Shown: positions 1 through 7,951, counted from the stretch's first letter. The stretch: DNA of 33,548 nt from Atlanticothrix silvestris CENA357 (GCF_016056295.1 NZ_JAECZB010000107.1:1-33548); one strand, 5' to 3'. Program-made: numbers and translations. The notes: generated by a model not told the origin, from the sequence alone.

Positions 1-82
1 CAGTTGCAGTTTTTTGTATTGCCAGTAACTCTTTGAGTTCTTCTTGAGTTTCTTTAATTTCTAGTTTATATACCCCTGACAT
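1..82 (-). CDS. IS630-type transposase, N-terminal fragment (cut by window edge)
   Basis: Read on the minus strand, an ATG at 82 opens 27 codons with no stop before the window edge. The peptide begins MSGVYKLEIKETQEELKELL and continues AIQKTAT. This matches the N-terminus I know from cyanobacterial IS630-family (Tc1/mariner-like) transposases, where the segment leads into a helix-turn-helix DNA-binding region. An AAGGATG stretch just upstream serves as a ribosome binding site. The DDE catalytic domain lies outside the window, so intactness cannot be judged. The assignment rests on a short match; a host gene with a similar coiled start is less likely. Confidence 0.6.
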   Translation of the reverse strand, partial: MSGVYKLEIKETQEELKELLAIQKTAT

Positions 83-137
83 TGTTCATCCTTCATCTCA
101 TTAAATCTTATTCTCTCATCTGTAGCCATATTTTAGA

Positions 138-496
138 GAATTGGTATTAGAACCAAAACTTATGAAACGCACACAATTAACTAAATCATCTGCCTAAAGC
201 GTCGTGTGAACTTGGCATATTAGACAAGGAGAACACTGTAAGAGGATGTTTGAAAAGTTTTAGACGAATATAATTCGCTACTACACAAACAAAGTCCACC
301 TGCGCGGAATAACACAAAATCAAGGTTTTCAACCCAGGTCTGTGGCATTCCCGGAGGGAAGCCGCTACGCGTCCTGTCCGTGTAACCAAGCCACTGCGCC
401 CTTGCGTCTCCCTTGGGAGAAGTAAGTGGCGCGCGACTTTCAGTCGCCTGGGCTGGTATTAAATTAGACTTTTCAAACACGCTCTAATACCAATTC
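138..496. repeat. Nested inverted-repeat (MITE-like) element
   Basis: Two inverted-repeat pairs are visible. The inner pair is AGAGGATGTTTGAAAAGT at 241-258 and its near-perfect reverse complement at 468-485 (16 of 18), bounding 245 bp without a transposase. The outer pair is a perfect 14-base repeat, GAATTGGTATTAGA at 138-151 and its complement at 483-496. The interior has no convincing gene: the open frames here are repeat sequence read in several frames. It contains short cyanobacterial dispersed-repeat strings such as AAGCCGCTACGCG near 360. I infer a non-autonomous element derived from an insertion sequence; no clear target duplication is seen. Confidence 0.6.
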
Positions 497-578
497 ACAA
501 TGACGCTCCTTCGTCGCTCTAAGCGTAGCTATGCCGCAGACTTTACGCTGCGAAGATCGCAAGTCGCAATTCGCAATT

Positions 579-620
579 AAAAAACCTAGATACAGTAGAC
601 CTTGAAAGGTTTACTGTATC
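579..620 (-). terminator. Rho-independent terminator downstream of phoH (probably bidirectional)
   Basis: GATACAGTAGACC (589-601) pairs with GGTTTACTGTATC (608-620), 12 of 13 positions, around the 6-base loop TTGAAA. On the minus strand the hairpin is followed after four bases by six T residues (complement of the A run at 579-584), the classic layout for ending the phoH transcript. On the plus strand it is followed by AAATTTTT, so it could also stop transcription from the left. Confidence 0.75.
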
Positions 621-695
621 AAATTTTTCGTGAAATGGTATAACAATAGAGTTCGAGGACACTTGATAGATACTTTGCTTTTAATTCATGAGTGA

Positions 696-1649
696 CTATT
701 TTTCGTGTTGTTCGTATGCAGCTACAATGCGCTGAACTAGAGCATGACGCACAACATCTTTTTTAATGAATTCACAAAAGGCAATGCCTTCAACATTTTT
801 TAAAATTTGTAGTGCTACTGCTAAACCTGACTGTTGATTTAATGGCAAATCAGTTTGTGTTGTGTCACCTGTAATCACCATGCGGGAACGAAAACCCAAA
901 CGAGTTAAAACCATTTTCATTTGAGCAGGTGTAGTATTTTGGGCTTCATCCACAATCACAAAGGCATGATTTAGAGTACGTCCTCGCATATAGGCTAGTG
1001 GTGCGACCTCAATTATACCGCGTTCCATTAAATTAGGGACTTTTTCGGGATCGATGAATTCATAAATAGCATCGTAAAGCGGGCGCAGATAGGGGTTAAC
1101 TTTCTGCTGCAAGTCTCCAGGCAAAAAGCCGAGTTTTTCACCTGCTTCTACGGCAGGGCGAGTTAAAATGAGCTTTTCGACTTGATTGGCCAGGAGTGCT
1201 TGCACCGCGACAACAACAGCAAGGTATGTTTTACCAGTACCAGCGGGCCCAATACAAAAAGTCAGGTCACGCTTACGTATAGCGTCAATATATTGTTTCT
1301 GCCGAAAAGTTTTAGCGCGGATTTCTTCGCCTCGACGAGTTTTAGCTAGAATATCTCGCTGTAATTCTTGCAGTTCTTCTTCTCGATGGGTATCTAAAGC
1401 TTGACGGGCTGTTAAAATATCTGCACTGGAGATATTGTTGCCTTTAGTCCAGATTTTTTCAAGCGATCGCACTAACCGAGAAGCCAAACTAATTTCCTGG
1501 TCTGTGCCGGAAATGCGAAGTTCTTGACCGCGCAGCACCAAGCTAGCTCCTGTTTGTTGGGATAAGAGTTTGAGATTTTCTTCCCTATCACCGACTAGAG
1601 CGATCGCACTAGGAATGTTAGGCAGCTGAATTGTTAAGGCATCTGCCAT
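696..1649 (-). CDS. phoH: PhoH-like ATPase
   Basis: 317-residue cytoplasmic P-loop NTPase of the PhoH family. The N-terminal ~65 residues resemble the KH-like domain typical of the family. The ATPase core follows, with Walker A GPAGTGKT at 134-141, the TRPAVEAGEKLGFLPGD motif around 163-179, and Walker B VIVDEAQN at 231-238. The length is normal for the family. PhoH proteins are linked to RNA metabolism and, in some bacteria, phosphate starvation; the exact role here is unknown. It is the last gene of the minus-strand ffh-rpsP-khpA-phoH cluster, but a 389-bp gap separates it from khpA, so it may have its own promoter. A strong terminator follows. No good Shine-Dalgarno precedes the ATG. Confidence 0.93.
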   Translation of the reverse strand: MADALTIQLPNIPSAIALVGDREENLKLLSQQTGASLVLRGQELRISGTDQEISLASRLVRSLEKIWTKGNNISSADILTARQALDTHREEELQELQRDILAKTRRGEEIRAKTFRQKQYIDAIRKRDLTFCIGPAGTGKTYLAVVVAVQALLANQVEKLILTRPAVEAGEKLGFLPGDLQQKVNPYLRPLYDAIYEFIDPEKVPNLMERGIIEVAPLAYMRGRTLNHAFVIVDEAQNTTPAQMKMVLTRLGFRSRMVITGDTTQTDLPLNQQSGLAVALQILKNVEGIAFCEFIKKDVVRHALVQRIVAAYEQHEK

Positions 1650-2038
1650 AAGTATTGCTTAATTTTTAAGGATACAGTTTTTGACAAAGTTTAAGAGCGT
1701 AATTTTTTGATTTAATTTCGGTTGATTTTTATACTATTTTATAGTGAAATATTTAGATAATACCCAGTCATATCAAGGTTTTATCTAATTTTGCTTGTGA
1801 TAAATTATCACTCAAGTTATCTTAATTAATTATTATTTAATATTTAATATTTAAATCGACTCATTTTCACCCAAACGAACTTAAGCCACTCTTATGTTTC
1901 ACCTCCTTACAGAGATAGTCAGAGTTGGGTTGAAAAATATCTAGAAATTAGTTAGATGAGGAAGTAAGGGGAAGATAAAGAAGCGAGTTACAATTACTTT
2001 CCTTCTCCTCCTCATCCTCCTTGGTCTCTAGTTTTGAT
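1650..2038. other. AT-rich intergenic region between khpA and phoH
   Basis: No gene seen. Next to khpA there is an imperfect purine/pyrimidine inverted repeat with a perfect core GATGAGGA (1955-1962) and TCCTCATC (2009-2016). It could fold at the 3' end of the khpA message but lacks a T run. At 1900-1910 the minus strand reads GTAAGGAGGTG, an unusually perfect Shine-Dalgarno sequence with no sizeable frame behind it. The rest (1680-1860) is very AT-rich and probably contains the phoH promoter, which I cannot place. Confidence 0.5.
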
Positions 2039-2479
2039 CTAACGAAAACGGGGTTTAGTAATAGGAATGGGTCTAGGCCCATCGTTTCCACGTCGTTCCC
2101 TCGTTTTTGGCGGTGGCGATTGCTCTTCCCGGTCTTCATCAAAAGATGTACCCTCCCGGCCCTGAGCATTGCTGCCGTAGATATCCAGGTATACTGATTG
2201 ACCAGCAACTTCAGCAGCTGCGGCAATTACTGTACGGATCGCCTGAATATTGCGTCCCCCTCGACCAAACACTTTTCCTTTTTCGGTGCTGTCAAAGGCA
2301 ATACGAATCCAAGCCCGTTTGAGGGTGTGAGAAATCTCACAATCAACGCTTAAAGTTTCTGGAGATTCTAAAAACGGTTGCATCAAAAACCTAACCAGCC
2401 CAACATAGTTGGGGCTAGCTGTTGGGGATTTTGTTTCGACTTTAGGATGAGGCTGTGGCACTGACCTGTTCAAAAACAT
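2039..2479 (-). CDS. khpA: KH-domain RNA-binding protein (KhpA/YlqC family)
   Basis: 146 residues. The central part (about 25-105) is a single KH domain with the GxxG loop as GRGG at 72-75 inside [15 protein letters not shown]. The C-terminal 40 residues are charged, rich in Arg, Glu and Pro, and look disordered. KhpA proteins are small RNA chaperones, in other bacteria partnered with KhpB, whose gene also lies in this window (14138-14665). The chosen ATG at 2479 lies inside the end of rpsP (38-base overlap), implying translational coupling; a later internal start is possible but would trim the N-terminal extension. The rpsP-khpA order is conserved across many bacteria. Confidence 0.88.
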   Translation of the reverse strand: MFLNRSVPQPHPKVETKSPTASPNYVGLVRFLMQPFLESPETLSVDCEISHTLKRAWIRIAFDSTEKGKVFGRGGRNIQAIRTVIAAAAEVAGQSVYLDIYGSNAQGREGTSFDEDREEQSPPPKTRERRGNDGPRPIPITKPRFR

Positions 2480-2702
2480 TGGCTTTTACTAAAATGCGAC
2501 GAACGGTATCAGTGGGTTGAGCGCCTTGTTGTAGTCGCTTGACGATGCTGGGAATGTCCAATCGCACTTCATCAGTTCTAGGGTTATAGAATCCTAGTTC
2601 TTCTAGGGGACGACCATCGCGACGAGCGAGGCTGTTAATCGCGATGATGCGGTAACTTGCTTCCCGTTTTTTACCGTATCGCTTCAAGCGCAGTTTGATC
2701 AT
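2442..2702 (-). CDS. rpsP: 30S ribosomal protein S16
   Basis: 86 residues beginning [19 protein letters not shown], the canonical start of bS16, with the following [14 protein letters not shown] segment also typical. The protein binds 16S rRNA in the body of the small subunit and is needed for its assembly. The length is normal for cyanobacteria. An AGGAGAA box lies about 13 bases upstream of the ATG. It sits between ffh (148 bp upstream) and khpA (overlapping downstream), a common arrangement tying ribosome assembly to SRP-dependent targeting. Confidence 0.98.
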   Translation of the reverse strand: MIKLRLKRYGKKREASYRIIAINSLARRDGRPLEELGFYNPRTDEVRLDIPSIVKRLQQGAQPTDTVRRILVKANVFEQVSATASS

Positions 2703-2788
2703 AGTTGAGGAATTATTCTCCTGTTGTAGTCATGGTGAAATGCTAATTTTAGCACTTGACTAGCGTTCACTGCTATGAGTCTTTGTTT

Positions 2789-2850
2789 AGTTGTCAGTTG
2801 TCAGTTGTCAGTTGCTACTGACCACTAACTACTGACCACTGACCACTGAC
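2789..2850. repeat. Short tandem heptamer repeats
   Basis: TTGTCAG-type heptamers (2791-2814) are followed by ACTGACC-type heptamers (2815-2850). The two blocks are roughly complementary (GTCAGT with ACTGAC), so the transcript could form a long imperfect hairpin directly after the ffh stop codon. Heptamer arrays of this kind (STRR type) are characteristic of heterocystous cyanobacteria. Any role in attenuating ffh-to-rpsP read-through is inference. Confidence 0.65.
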
Positions 2851-4317
2851 TTAAAGATTACCAAAACCTTTTTTCTTTTTATCTTTGCTTTTTTTCTTTT
2901 TAGTGCCTGCACCACTGTTGTAACCGCGCCATCCTGGAGCAGCAGGGCGATTACCTCCACCTCCACCTGCAAAGGCATTACCCATACCACCGCCAAACAT
3001 TCCCGGCATTCCAGGCATTTGCCCTTGTCCCATTTGCTGCATGAGCGATCGCATTTTTTGGAAATCTGCAACTAGTTTGCTCACATCTGACTCTCGATAG
3101 CCGGAGCCAGAAGCAATCCGCCGCCGCCGACTGGGAGAACTTGCCAATAAATCGGGGTCATGACGTTCTTGGCGGGTCATGGAATTAATCATCGCTTCAC
3201 AGCGTTTTAGCTGGGTTTCTCCCTGCTTGAGTTGGTCGTCTGAAAGCTTGCCCATCCCTGGAATCATCTTCATGATGCCTCCCAGTGAACCCATATTTTT
3301 CAACAGGCGCAGTTGTTTGAGAAAGTCGGTAAAGTCAAACTTTGCTGACAGGATTTTCTCCTGCATTTTCTCGGCATCTGCTAGATCAATTTCTTCTTGG
3401 GCTTTTTCTACCAAGGTTAAGACATCACCCATTCCCAGAATCCGCGATGCCATGCGATCGGGATAAAATGGTTGCAGTGCCTCGACTTTTTCACCGACAC
3501 CCACAAATTTAATCGGCGCTCCTGAAATCTGTCGTACAGATAGCGCTGCACCACCACGGCTATCACCATCAAGTTTAGTAAGAATCGCCCCAGTAATTCC
3601 AATTTGTTCGTGAAAGGTGCGGGTGAGATTGGCTGCCTCTTGACCAGTCATGGAGTCAACCACTAACAAAGTTTCATGGGGTTGGACTGTTTCTTTAATG
3701 CGGGCTAGCTCCCCCATCATGTCTTCGTCAATTTGCAGGCGACCAGCAGTGTCGATAATTACCGTATTGACACCTTCTGCTCTACCGCGCTCGACACCCT
3801 GGCGGGCAATTTCTACAGGGTCAGCACCGCTTCCCATGTCAAAAACTGGCACATTAATTTGCTTACCTAATGTCACCAGCTGATCGATCGCGGCTGGGCG
3901 ATATACGTCTGTTGCTACCAACAAACAGCTGCGATCTAATTTACGTAAATGCAAGGCTAACTTGGCGCTAGCTGTGGTTTTACCAGTACCCTGTAATCCA
4001 GCCATCAGTACAATGGTAGGCTGCTCCTCAGTTTCCGCCAGAGGAATATTTTCTGCCCCCATTACCTGCACCAATTCATCATGAACAATTTTGATGAATT
4101 GCTGGTCAGGTCGCACGCCAGCCAGCACATCGGCTCCCTGTGCCTTGGCTTCGACTTCGCTAATAAAATCTTTAACTACCTGGAGGTTGACATCTGCTTC
4201 CAACAAGGCGCGGCGCACTTCCCGCAAAGCGTCTTGAATATTGGATTGAGATATTTTGTCCTGCCCCCGTAGTTTTTTCCAGGCAGATTCTAAACGATCA
4301 GATAGAGCATCAAACAT
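2851..4317 (-). CDS. ffh: Signal recognition particle protein Ffh (SRP54)
   Basis: 488-residue GTPase that binds SRP RNA and hydrophobic signal sequences and delivers ribosomes to FtsY at the membrane. The N domain (1-90) is followed by the G domain with P-loop GLQGTGKT (107-114), DTAGRL (189-194) and TKLD (247-250). The methionine-rich M domain carries the RNA-binding SRRRRIASGSG (396-406). The tail after 440 is glycine-rich and ends in a lysine run (about 473-483), a low-complexity extension frequent in cyanobacterial Ffh. It is the first gene of the minus-strand cluster; no strong Shine-Dalgarno is visible before the ATG at 4317. Confidence 0.98.
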   Translation of the reverse strand: MFDALSDRLESAWKKLRGQDKISQSNIQDALREVRRALLEADVNLQVVKDFISEVEAKAQGADVLAGVRPDQQFIKIVHDELVQVMGAENIPLAETEEQPTIVLMAGLQGTGKTTASAKLALHLRKLDRSCLLVATDVYRPAAIDQLVTLGKQINVPVFDMGSGADPVEIARQGVERGRAEGVNTVIIDTAGRLQIDEDMMGELARIKETVQPHETLLVVDSMTGQEAANLTRTFHEQIGITGAILTKLDGDSRGGAALSVRQISGAPIKFVGVGEKVEALQPFYPDRMASRILGMGDVLTLVEKAQEEIDLADAEKMQEKILSAKFDFTDFLKQLRLLKNMGSLGGIMKMIPGMGKLSDDQLKQGETQLKRCEAMINSMTRQERHDPDLLASSPSRRRRIASGSGYRESDVSKLVADFQKMRSLMQQMGQGQMPGMPGMFGGGMGNAFAGGGGGNRPAAPGWRGYNSGAGTKKKKSKDKKKKGFGNL

Positions 4318-4874
4318 AATGTAGTTACAGGTAGTTCGCCAATGGGGAAGTTGAAACCGCCGATGAATGCGATTCGGTATTTCCGGTAAAGTGTTAACGT
4401 GCTATTTACCAGCTTAGTAGTTTTTACTTCGACTGTAGCAACTGGATACCTACTTCTATTAAAAGCGATCACGATCGTTCATTAGCCAAACTCGGCAGTT
4501 TAACGACTCCAAACTGATTTTCTGAAGCTACATTGCATGAAACCCGTTTTGGGTAAAGTTATATTCAAGCGATCGCTGTTCATTTCCAGAGTCATGATCG
4601 CTTTTTAAAATATGAAAAAGTACAGAAATATACATAACAATCCAATTCGCTTACTGGATCATTTGTAGAAACAGGGAACAAGAAACAAACAATAAGAGTG
4701 TACTGAGTTTTTTCAAAACTCAAACATGAGTTCTATATAATTAATTTTCATTAAATAATTATTAGTAAATAATGTGGTTTTAACTACATTATTGCCTTAA
4801 TTATATGAGATAAGCTTGCTTGATGTAAGTCATGAAAATATCGACTTTCATTTAACAACAAAAAAGGATAATTT
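4318..4874. other. Intergenic region with a possible hairpin switch
   Basis: 557 bp between ffh and a divergently oriented small gene, with no gene seen. It should hold both promoters. HIP1-type words occur near 4460 and 4570. From 4600 onward it becomes strongly AT-rich. A three-segment repeat at 4704-4732 can form two alternative hairpins and is listed separately. No tRNA or insertion sequence was recognised. Confidence 0.5.
4704..4732 (+). promoter_or_regulatory. Mutually exclusive hairpins upstream of the 74-residue protein gene
   Basis: TGAGTTTT (4704-4711), AAAACTCA (4715-4722) and TGAGTT (4727-4732) form a three-part repeat. The middle segment can pair with the left one (8 bp, 3-base loop) or with the right one (6 bp, 4-base loop), but not both. 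It lies about 140 bp before the next start codon, so it would be in a leader only if transcription starts upstream of it. Regulatory function is inferred from the geometry alone. Confidence 0.25.
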
Positions 4875-5099
4875 ATGAGCAGAGAATCAGCAAAAGTAAT
4901 AATATGGGAAGAAAATCAAAAAGATTTTACAAAGAAGTTCTACGATCTACAGTTTATTCCCAGAATAGGAGAGGAAGTTTATCTAAAAAAAGAAAAATGG
5001 AGGGTAACTAGAGTTGAGCATGACTTAGAAGTTAATGAGGTTAACATTTACTTAGAAATTATCAAAAAAGCAAAACAGGATAAATCATCTAATGCATGA
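4875..5099 (+). CDS. Small protein of unknown function (74 aa)
   Basis: I do not recognise a named family. The protein is charged, with no signal peptide or membrane segment. The pattern FIPRIGEEVYLKKEKWRVTR followed by a further hydrophobic strand (EVNIYLEII) suggests a small beta-barrel (SH3-like) fold, as in many small cyanobacterial hypotheticals; that is inference. A clear AAGGA ribosome binding site lies six bases before the ATG, which supports it being translated. It is a single gene: ffh is divergent on one side, and a 312-bp repeat-containing gap separates it from the response regulator on the other. Its composition is AT-rich. Confidence 0.7.
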   Translation: MSRESAKVIIWEENQKDFTKKFYDLQFIPRIGEEVYLKKEKWRVTRVEHDLEVNEVNIYLEIIKKAKQDKSSNA

Positions 5100-5411
5100 A
5101 TAAAAGTTTTAGAAGCTCTTGAGCTTAAAACAAGTATAGCGAACCAGATACGCCAGCCTTGCGCTTTTGCTTGCCAATAGTGTTACAGCAAATTTCATTT
5201 GGATGAGGTACATTACTCTCGCCTCTAGTCCTTAGTCTCTAGCCCCTTTCTTCTTAATAGGTGTACTACATCCAATCGAAAAACGCTGTATATTGCAGCG
5301 ATCGCAATTATGGCTATTGTCTAAACAGGAACTTATCACTTAAGATTTCTAGGTAAAAATGCATCTGGCGTAAGTCACTTAAATTTATATTTGTTTGCTG
5401 GGGTTAACTTT
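5100..5411. other. Intergenic region containing a palindromic element
   Basis: 312 bp between the small gene and the response regulator. The central part (5184-5290) is a palindromic repeat element, described separately. The remainder has one HIP1 site near 5299 and probably the response-regulator promoter; no consensus could be placed with confidence. Confidence 0.5.
5184..5290. repeat. Palindromic MITE-like element with heptamer-repeat core
   Basis: A 29-base arm at 5184-5212 (TACAGCAAATTTCATTTGGA and on) is the imperfect reverse complement of 5262-5290. The identical blocks are TACAGC, TTTC, TTGGATG and GTACA. The loop holds CTCTAGTCCTTAGTCTCTAG, a short tandem repeat whose complement recurs near 8895-8930. 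No coding potential. The structure suggests a miniature mobile or REP-like element with a captured repeat block. Confidence 0.5.
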
Positions 5412-6122
5412 ATGAGGGTTTTATTAGTCGAAGATGAACCAGATTTAGGTGCTGCGATTAAGCGAACTTTAACCCAGCAAAAATATTTAGTTGATTGGGT
5501 ACTAGATGGAACTGAGGCATGGGCATATTTAGAAAATAGCTGGACACAATATACTTTAGCTATTTTTGATTGGATGCTACCGGGAATATCAGGTTTGGAA
5601 TTGTGCAAACGCCTGCGTTACCAAAAAAACCCTCTACCTGTGTTAATGCTGACAGCTAAGGACAGAATGGAAGATAAAGTTGCTGGTTTAGATGCGGGTG
5701 CAGATGATTACTTGGTAAAGCCCTTTGGTATGGCAGAATTATTAGCGCGGTTGCGTGCTTTGCAGAGGCGATCGCCCCAATTTCAGCCCCAGAAATTAAC
5801 TGTTGGCAATCTAACTCTAGATTACGGCAACAATTTAGTTGTTAGTCAGAATGCTGCGGGAAATAAACACGAAATTCCACTGACTAATAAGGAATTCCAG
5901 CTACTAGAGTATTTCATGAAACATCCCAATCAAATTGTGACGACTGAGCAAATTCGCAATCAGCTTTGGGAAGTGAATGCAGAACCCATAAGTAATGTAG
6001 TAGCTGCTCAAATGCGGTTGCTGCGTCGCAAACTAGCTAATAATGATTGCGAGAACATAATTGAAACTTTGCATGGGATGGGATATCGTTTCAATCTCAT
6101 CAATGAAAGTCACCGATTTTAA
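5412..6122 (+). CDS. rppA: OmpR-family response regulator, RppA-like
   Basis: 236 residues. The N-terminal receiver domain has the acidic pocket E7/D8, phosphorylatable D53 in LAIFDWMLPG, T81, and K103 in DDYLVKPF. The C-terminal winged-helix DNA-binding domain (about 125-230) contains NVVAAQMRLLRRKL, which I associate with the cyanobacterial RppA/NrsR group (redox- or metal-linked regulators in Synechocystis). The ATG at 5412 is preferred over the in-frame TTG at 5391 because receiver domains start MRVLLVEDE; GGGG eight bases upstream is a weak binding site. RppA is usually followed by a sensor kinase (RppB), but none follows here, so it is an orphan with an unidentified partner. The subgroup assignment is less certain than the family. 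Confidence 0.88.
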   Translation: MRVLLVEDEPDLGAAIKRTLTQQKYLVDWVLDGTEAWAYLENSWTQYTLAIFDWMLPGISGLELCKRLRYQKNPLPVLMLTAKDRMEDKVAGLDAGADDYLVKPFGMAELLARLRALQRRSPQFQPQKLTVGNLTLDYGNNLVVSQNAAGNKHEIPLTNKEFQLLEYFMKHPNQIVTTEQIRNQLWEVNAEPISNVVAAQMRLLRRKLANNDCENIIETLHGMGYRFNLINESHRF

Positions 6123-6231
6123 AAGTTTTATAAAAATTGAAAGTATAAGAATTTATGACTGTAAGACTACAGGCAGACACAATTACTCACCTTAATACCT
6201 TACCCAGAAATGCGATCGCAATCTTAATCAG

Positions 6232-6309
6232 GTTTGTGTAGATTGGCGTTTTCGTACAGAAGATGCAAGAGTTAAGCTTTCAAAGATTTATCTAACCCTT
6301 CAAAATTAA
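6232..6309 (+). pseudogene. Possible transposase C-terminal remnant
   Basis: In one frame the DNA reads VDWRFRTEDARVKLSKIYL (from 6238), then TLQN and a TAA at 6307. From memory this resembles the C-terminal end of some cyanobacterial IS630-type transposases. No start codon and no upstream domain are present, and a stop lies in frame at 6193. If correct, it is the decayed tail of an old insertion that may also have removed a kinase gene after rppA. The evidence is one short match. Confidence 0.25.
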
Positions 6310-6331
6310 TGGGACAGACTACTAGGAAGGA

Positions 6332-7951
6332 TCAAAAGTATTGTACCCGTGCATCAAAACCATTAGAGCGTAACATTTTAGAGATTCGTTCTGCTGATTC
6401 GCGATCGCTAAATGCTCCAGCATTCACATAATTCCCTAAACTCGATTGTTCCGAAAAAGCATTAGGTATATACAAACGTACTCTGTTGAGAATATCGTTA
6501 TTGTTAAACGGTACTACCACTATATAGCGGTTATTTTGATAGCTATTTCCTATAGGAAAACCAGTATTAACTGGTGGCGCTACCATGACATAACCATTAT
6601 TTTGATAACTATTTGCCACGGTAGCGCCGTTTAAACCTAATGCTTGCCAAGTTTGTAAATCTACATTTCCAGTGGGGTTCAGTCCATAAGATTGCTGGAA
6701 TGCGATTACAGAACCTCTAGTATAATCACCGAAATTACCATCAGGATTCCCATTAAAGAAGTTTAACTGCAATAAGCGCTCTTGGACGGCTCTAACATTT
6801 TCCCCCCGGTCGCCTACAGAGAGAAAAGTTCTAGTTGCTTGACTAGCTGGTTGAGTGGCGTATCTATTTTCCCAAACTCTACGCACTGCCTCTAAAACCT
6901 CTACATCTGCATTGCCATCGACATTAAGTCTATTATCTCGCTGGAATCGAGCGATCGCATCCCTGGTTAAAGGGCCGACAGTACCAGTAGGAGTAGTATT
7001 AAAGTATCCCAAATCCCGCAAATATTGTTGGAGATCTTTCACTTGCGAGGCTGCGATATTACCTCTAGTGGGAAATCGAGAATACCCCAAGAGGGCATCC
7101 CAAGTTTGTTGATTTGCAACTCCAGTGGTGGGTATGCCAGCTTTTCTTTGGAAGGCAATTACAGCATCTTTGGTTATGCGTCTAAAATTACCAGTGGGAT
7201 TAGCATTAAAATAGCCTAATTGCCGCAAACGCTGTTGCAGTCTTGTCACTGCTGCGCCACTACTACCTTCTGAAAGGACGGGGTATTCACCACCTTCACC
7301 AAAATTACTCGGTCTTGGATTACTTGGTCTTTGATTACTCAGTATTGCTTGTGTGGTTCTACTACCAACAATACCATCAGCAGCAATACCATAAGCTCGT
7401 TGAAATCGGATTACTGCCTGCTGAGTCTGTGGCCCAAAATAGCCTGTGCTAGGGCCATTAAAATACCGTAATTTCCGCAAATCTTGTTGTAGCCTAGATA
7501 CATCTGCACCTCTACTACCTACTCGCAACCCGTTAATGCTATTCCCACTGGGAGTTTGGCTTCGGCACGCTCGTTGTAGAGCCTGTTGCGTACTAGCACC
7601 TACAACCCCGTCAGCAGTTAGTCTATTGGCTTGCTGGAATTTAACCACTGATGTTTTGGTCAAGGTAGCAAACTTACCTGTAACTGGGCCATTGAAGTAG
7701 CCTAACTTTTTTAAGCACCTCTGGATGTTTCCCACTTCAGTGCTATTGCTTCCTTCTTTTTGTAGTGCTAAAGTTTGCCCTGCTACACTCAAAAGTCCCA
7801 TAGTCAGCGCTACTGATAAAAGACGCATCGCAGCAGTACTAGACAGCTTTTGCCACTGCAAAAATTTTAAATTCACTTGAATAGGAATAATTTCAATATT
7901 TTCGGATGTCTCGTACACTGAGGCCAAATGAAGATAAACAATAGCTTCCAT
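6332..7951 (-). CDS. Peptidoglycan-binding protein with five PG_binding_1 repeats and a SPOR-like tail
   Basis: 539 residues. After an N-terminal hydrophobic segment (about 42-63, MRLLSVALTMGLLSVAGQTL) that should act as a signal or anchor, five peptidoglycan-binding repeats follow, each with the pattern LQxxLxxLGYFNGxxTGxFGxxT...FQ..nGlxxdGxvg. They begin near residues 73, 150, 230, 300 and 380. Then come two copies of an N-S-Y-Q-N-N motif and a final SPOR-like domain (about 485-539, ending SNGFDARVQYF). The protein should bind cell-wall glycan in the periplasm. The long start at 7951 is kept because related cyanobacterial proteins also begin with a MEx(A/V)YLHLA segment ahead of the hydrophobic stretch; GGAAA precedes it. 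It is a single gene with no operon partner. No catalytic domain was seen. Confidence 0.88.
   Translation of the reverse strand: MEAIVYLHLASVYETSENIEIIPIQVNLKFLQWQKLSSTAAMRLLSVALTMGLLSVAGQTLALQKEGSNSTEVGNIQRCLKKLGYFNGPVTGKFATLTKTSVVKFQQANRLTADGVVGASTQQALQRACRSQTPSGNSINGLRVGSRGADVSRLQQDLRKLRYFNGPSTGYFGPQTQQAVIRFQRAYGIAADGIVGSRTTQAILSNQRPSNPRPSNFGEGGEYPVLSEGSSGAAVTRLQQRLRQLGYFNANPTGNFRRITKDAVIAFQRKAGIPTTGVANQQTWDALLGYSRFPTRGNIAASQVKDLQQYLRDLGYFNTTPTGTVGPLTRDAIARFQRDNRLNVDGNADVEVLEAVRRVWENRYATQPASQATRTFLSVGDRGENVRAVQERLLQLNFFNGNPDGNFGDYTRGSVIAFQQSYGLNPTGNVDLQTWQALGLNGATVANSYQNNGYVMVAPPVNTGFPIGNSYQNNRYIVVVPFNNNDILNRVRLYIPNAFSEQSSLGNYVNAGAFSDRESAERISKMLRSNGFDARVQYF

Larger units (their letters stand above)
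83..695. other. Repeat-rich intergenic region
   Basis: No gene can be supported here. From left to right it holds the leader of the IS630-type gene (83-137), the nested MITE-like element (138-496), a stretch of dispersed repeat words such as GCGTAGCTATGCCGCAG (about 522-540), and a terminator hairpin (579-620). Beyond that, 621-695 is plain AT-rich sequence between the hairpin and the end of phoH. Confidence 0.6.

Noticed and set aside
186-480. Overlapping open frames inside the left repeat region
   Set aside because: They are translations of MITE and dispersed-repeat sequence in two frames on the same strand; low complexity, no ribosome binding site, and the frame ends follow the inverted repeats.
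1900-1910. Near-perfect Shine-Dalgarno GTAAGGAGGTG on the minus strand
   Set aside because: No start codon at a normal distance opens more than a few codons; a two-codon leader frame is possible but cannot be supported.
2815-2850. Possible CRISPR array
   Set aside because: The units are contiguous 7-base repeats without unique spacers, which is STRR-type DNA rather than CRISPR.
3179-3883. Plus-strand open frames within ffh
   Set aside because: Mirror frames of the ffh coding region, with no independent support.
6154-6240. 28-codon frame starting MTVRLQADTITHLNTLPRNA after rppA
   Set aside because: Very short, no ribosome binding site, and overlaps the possible transposase remnant in another frame.
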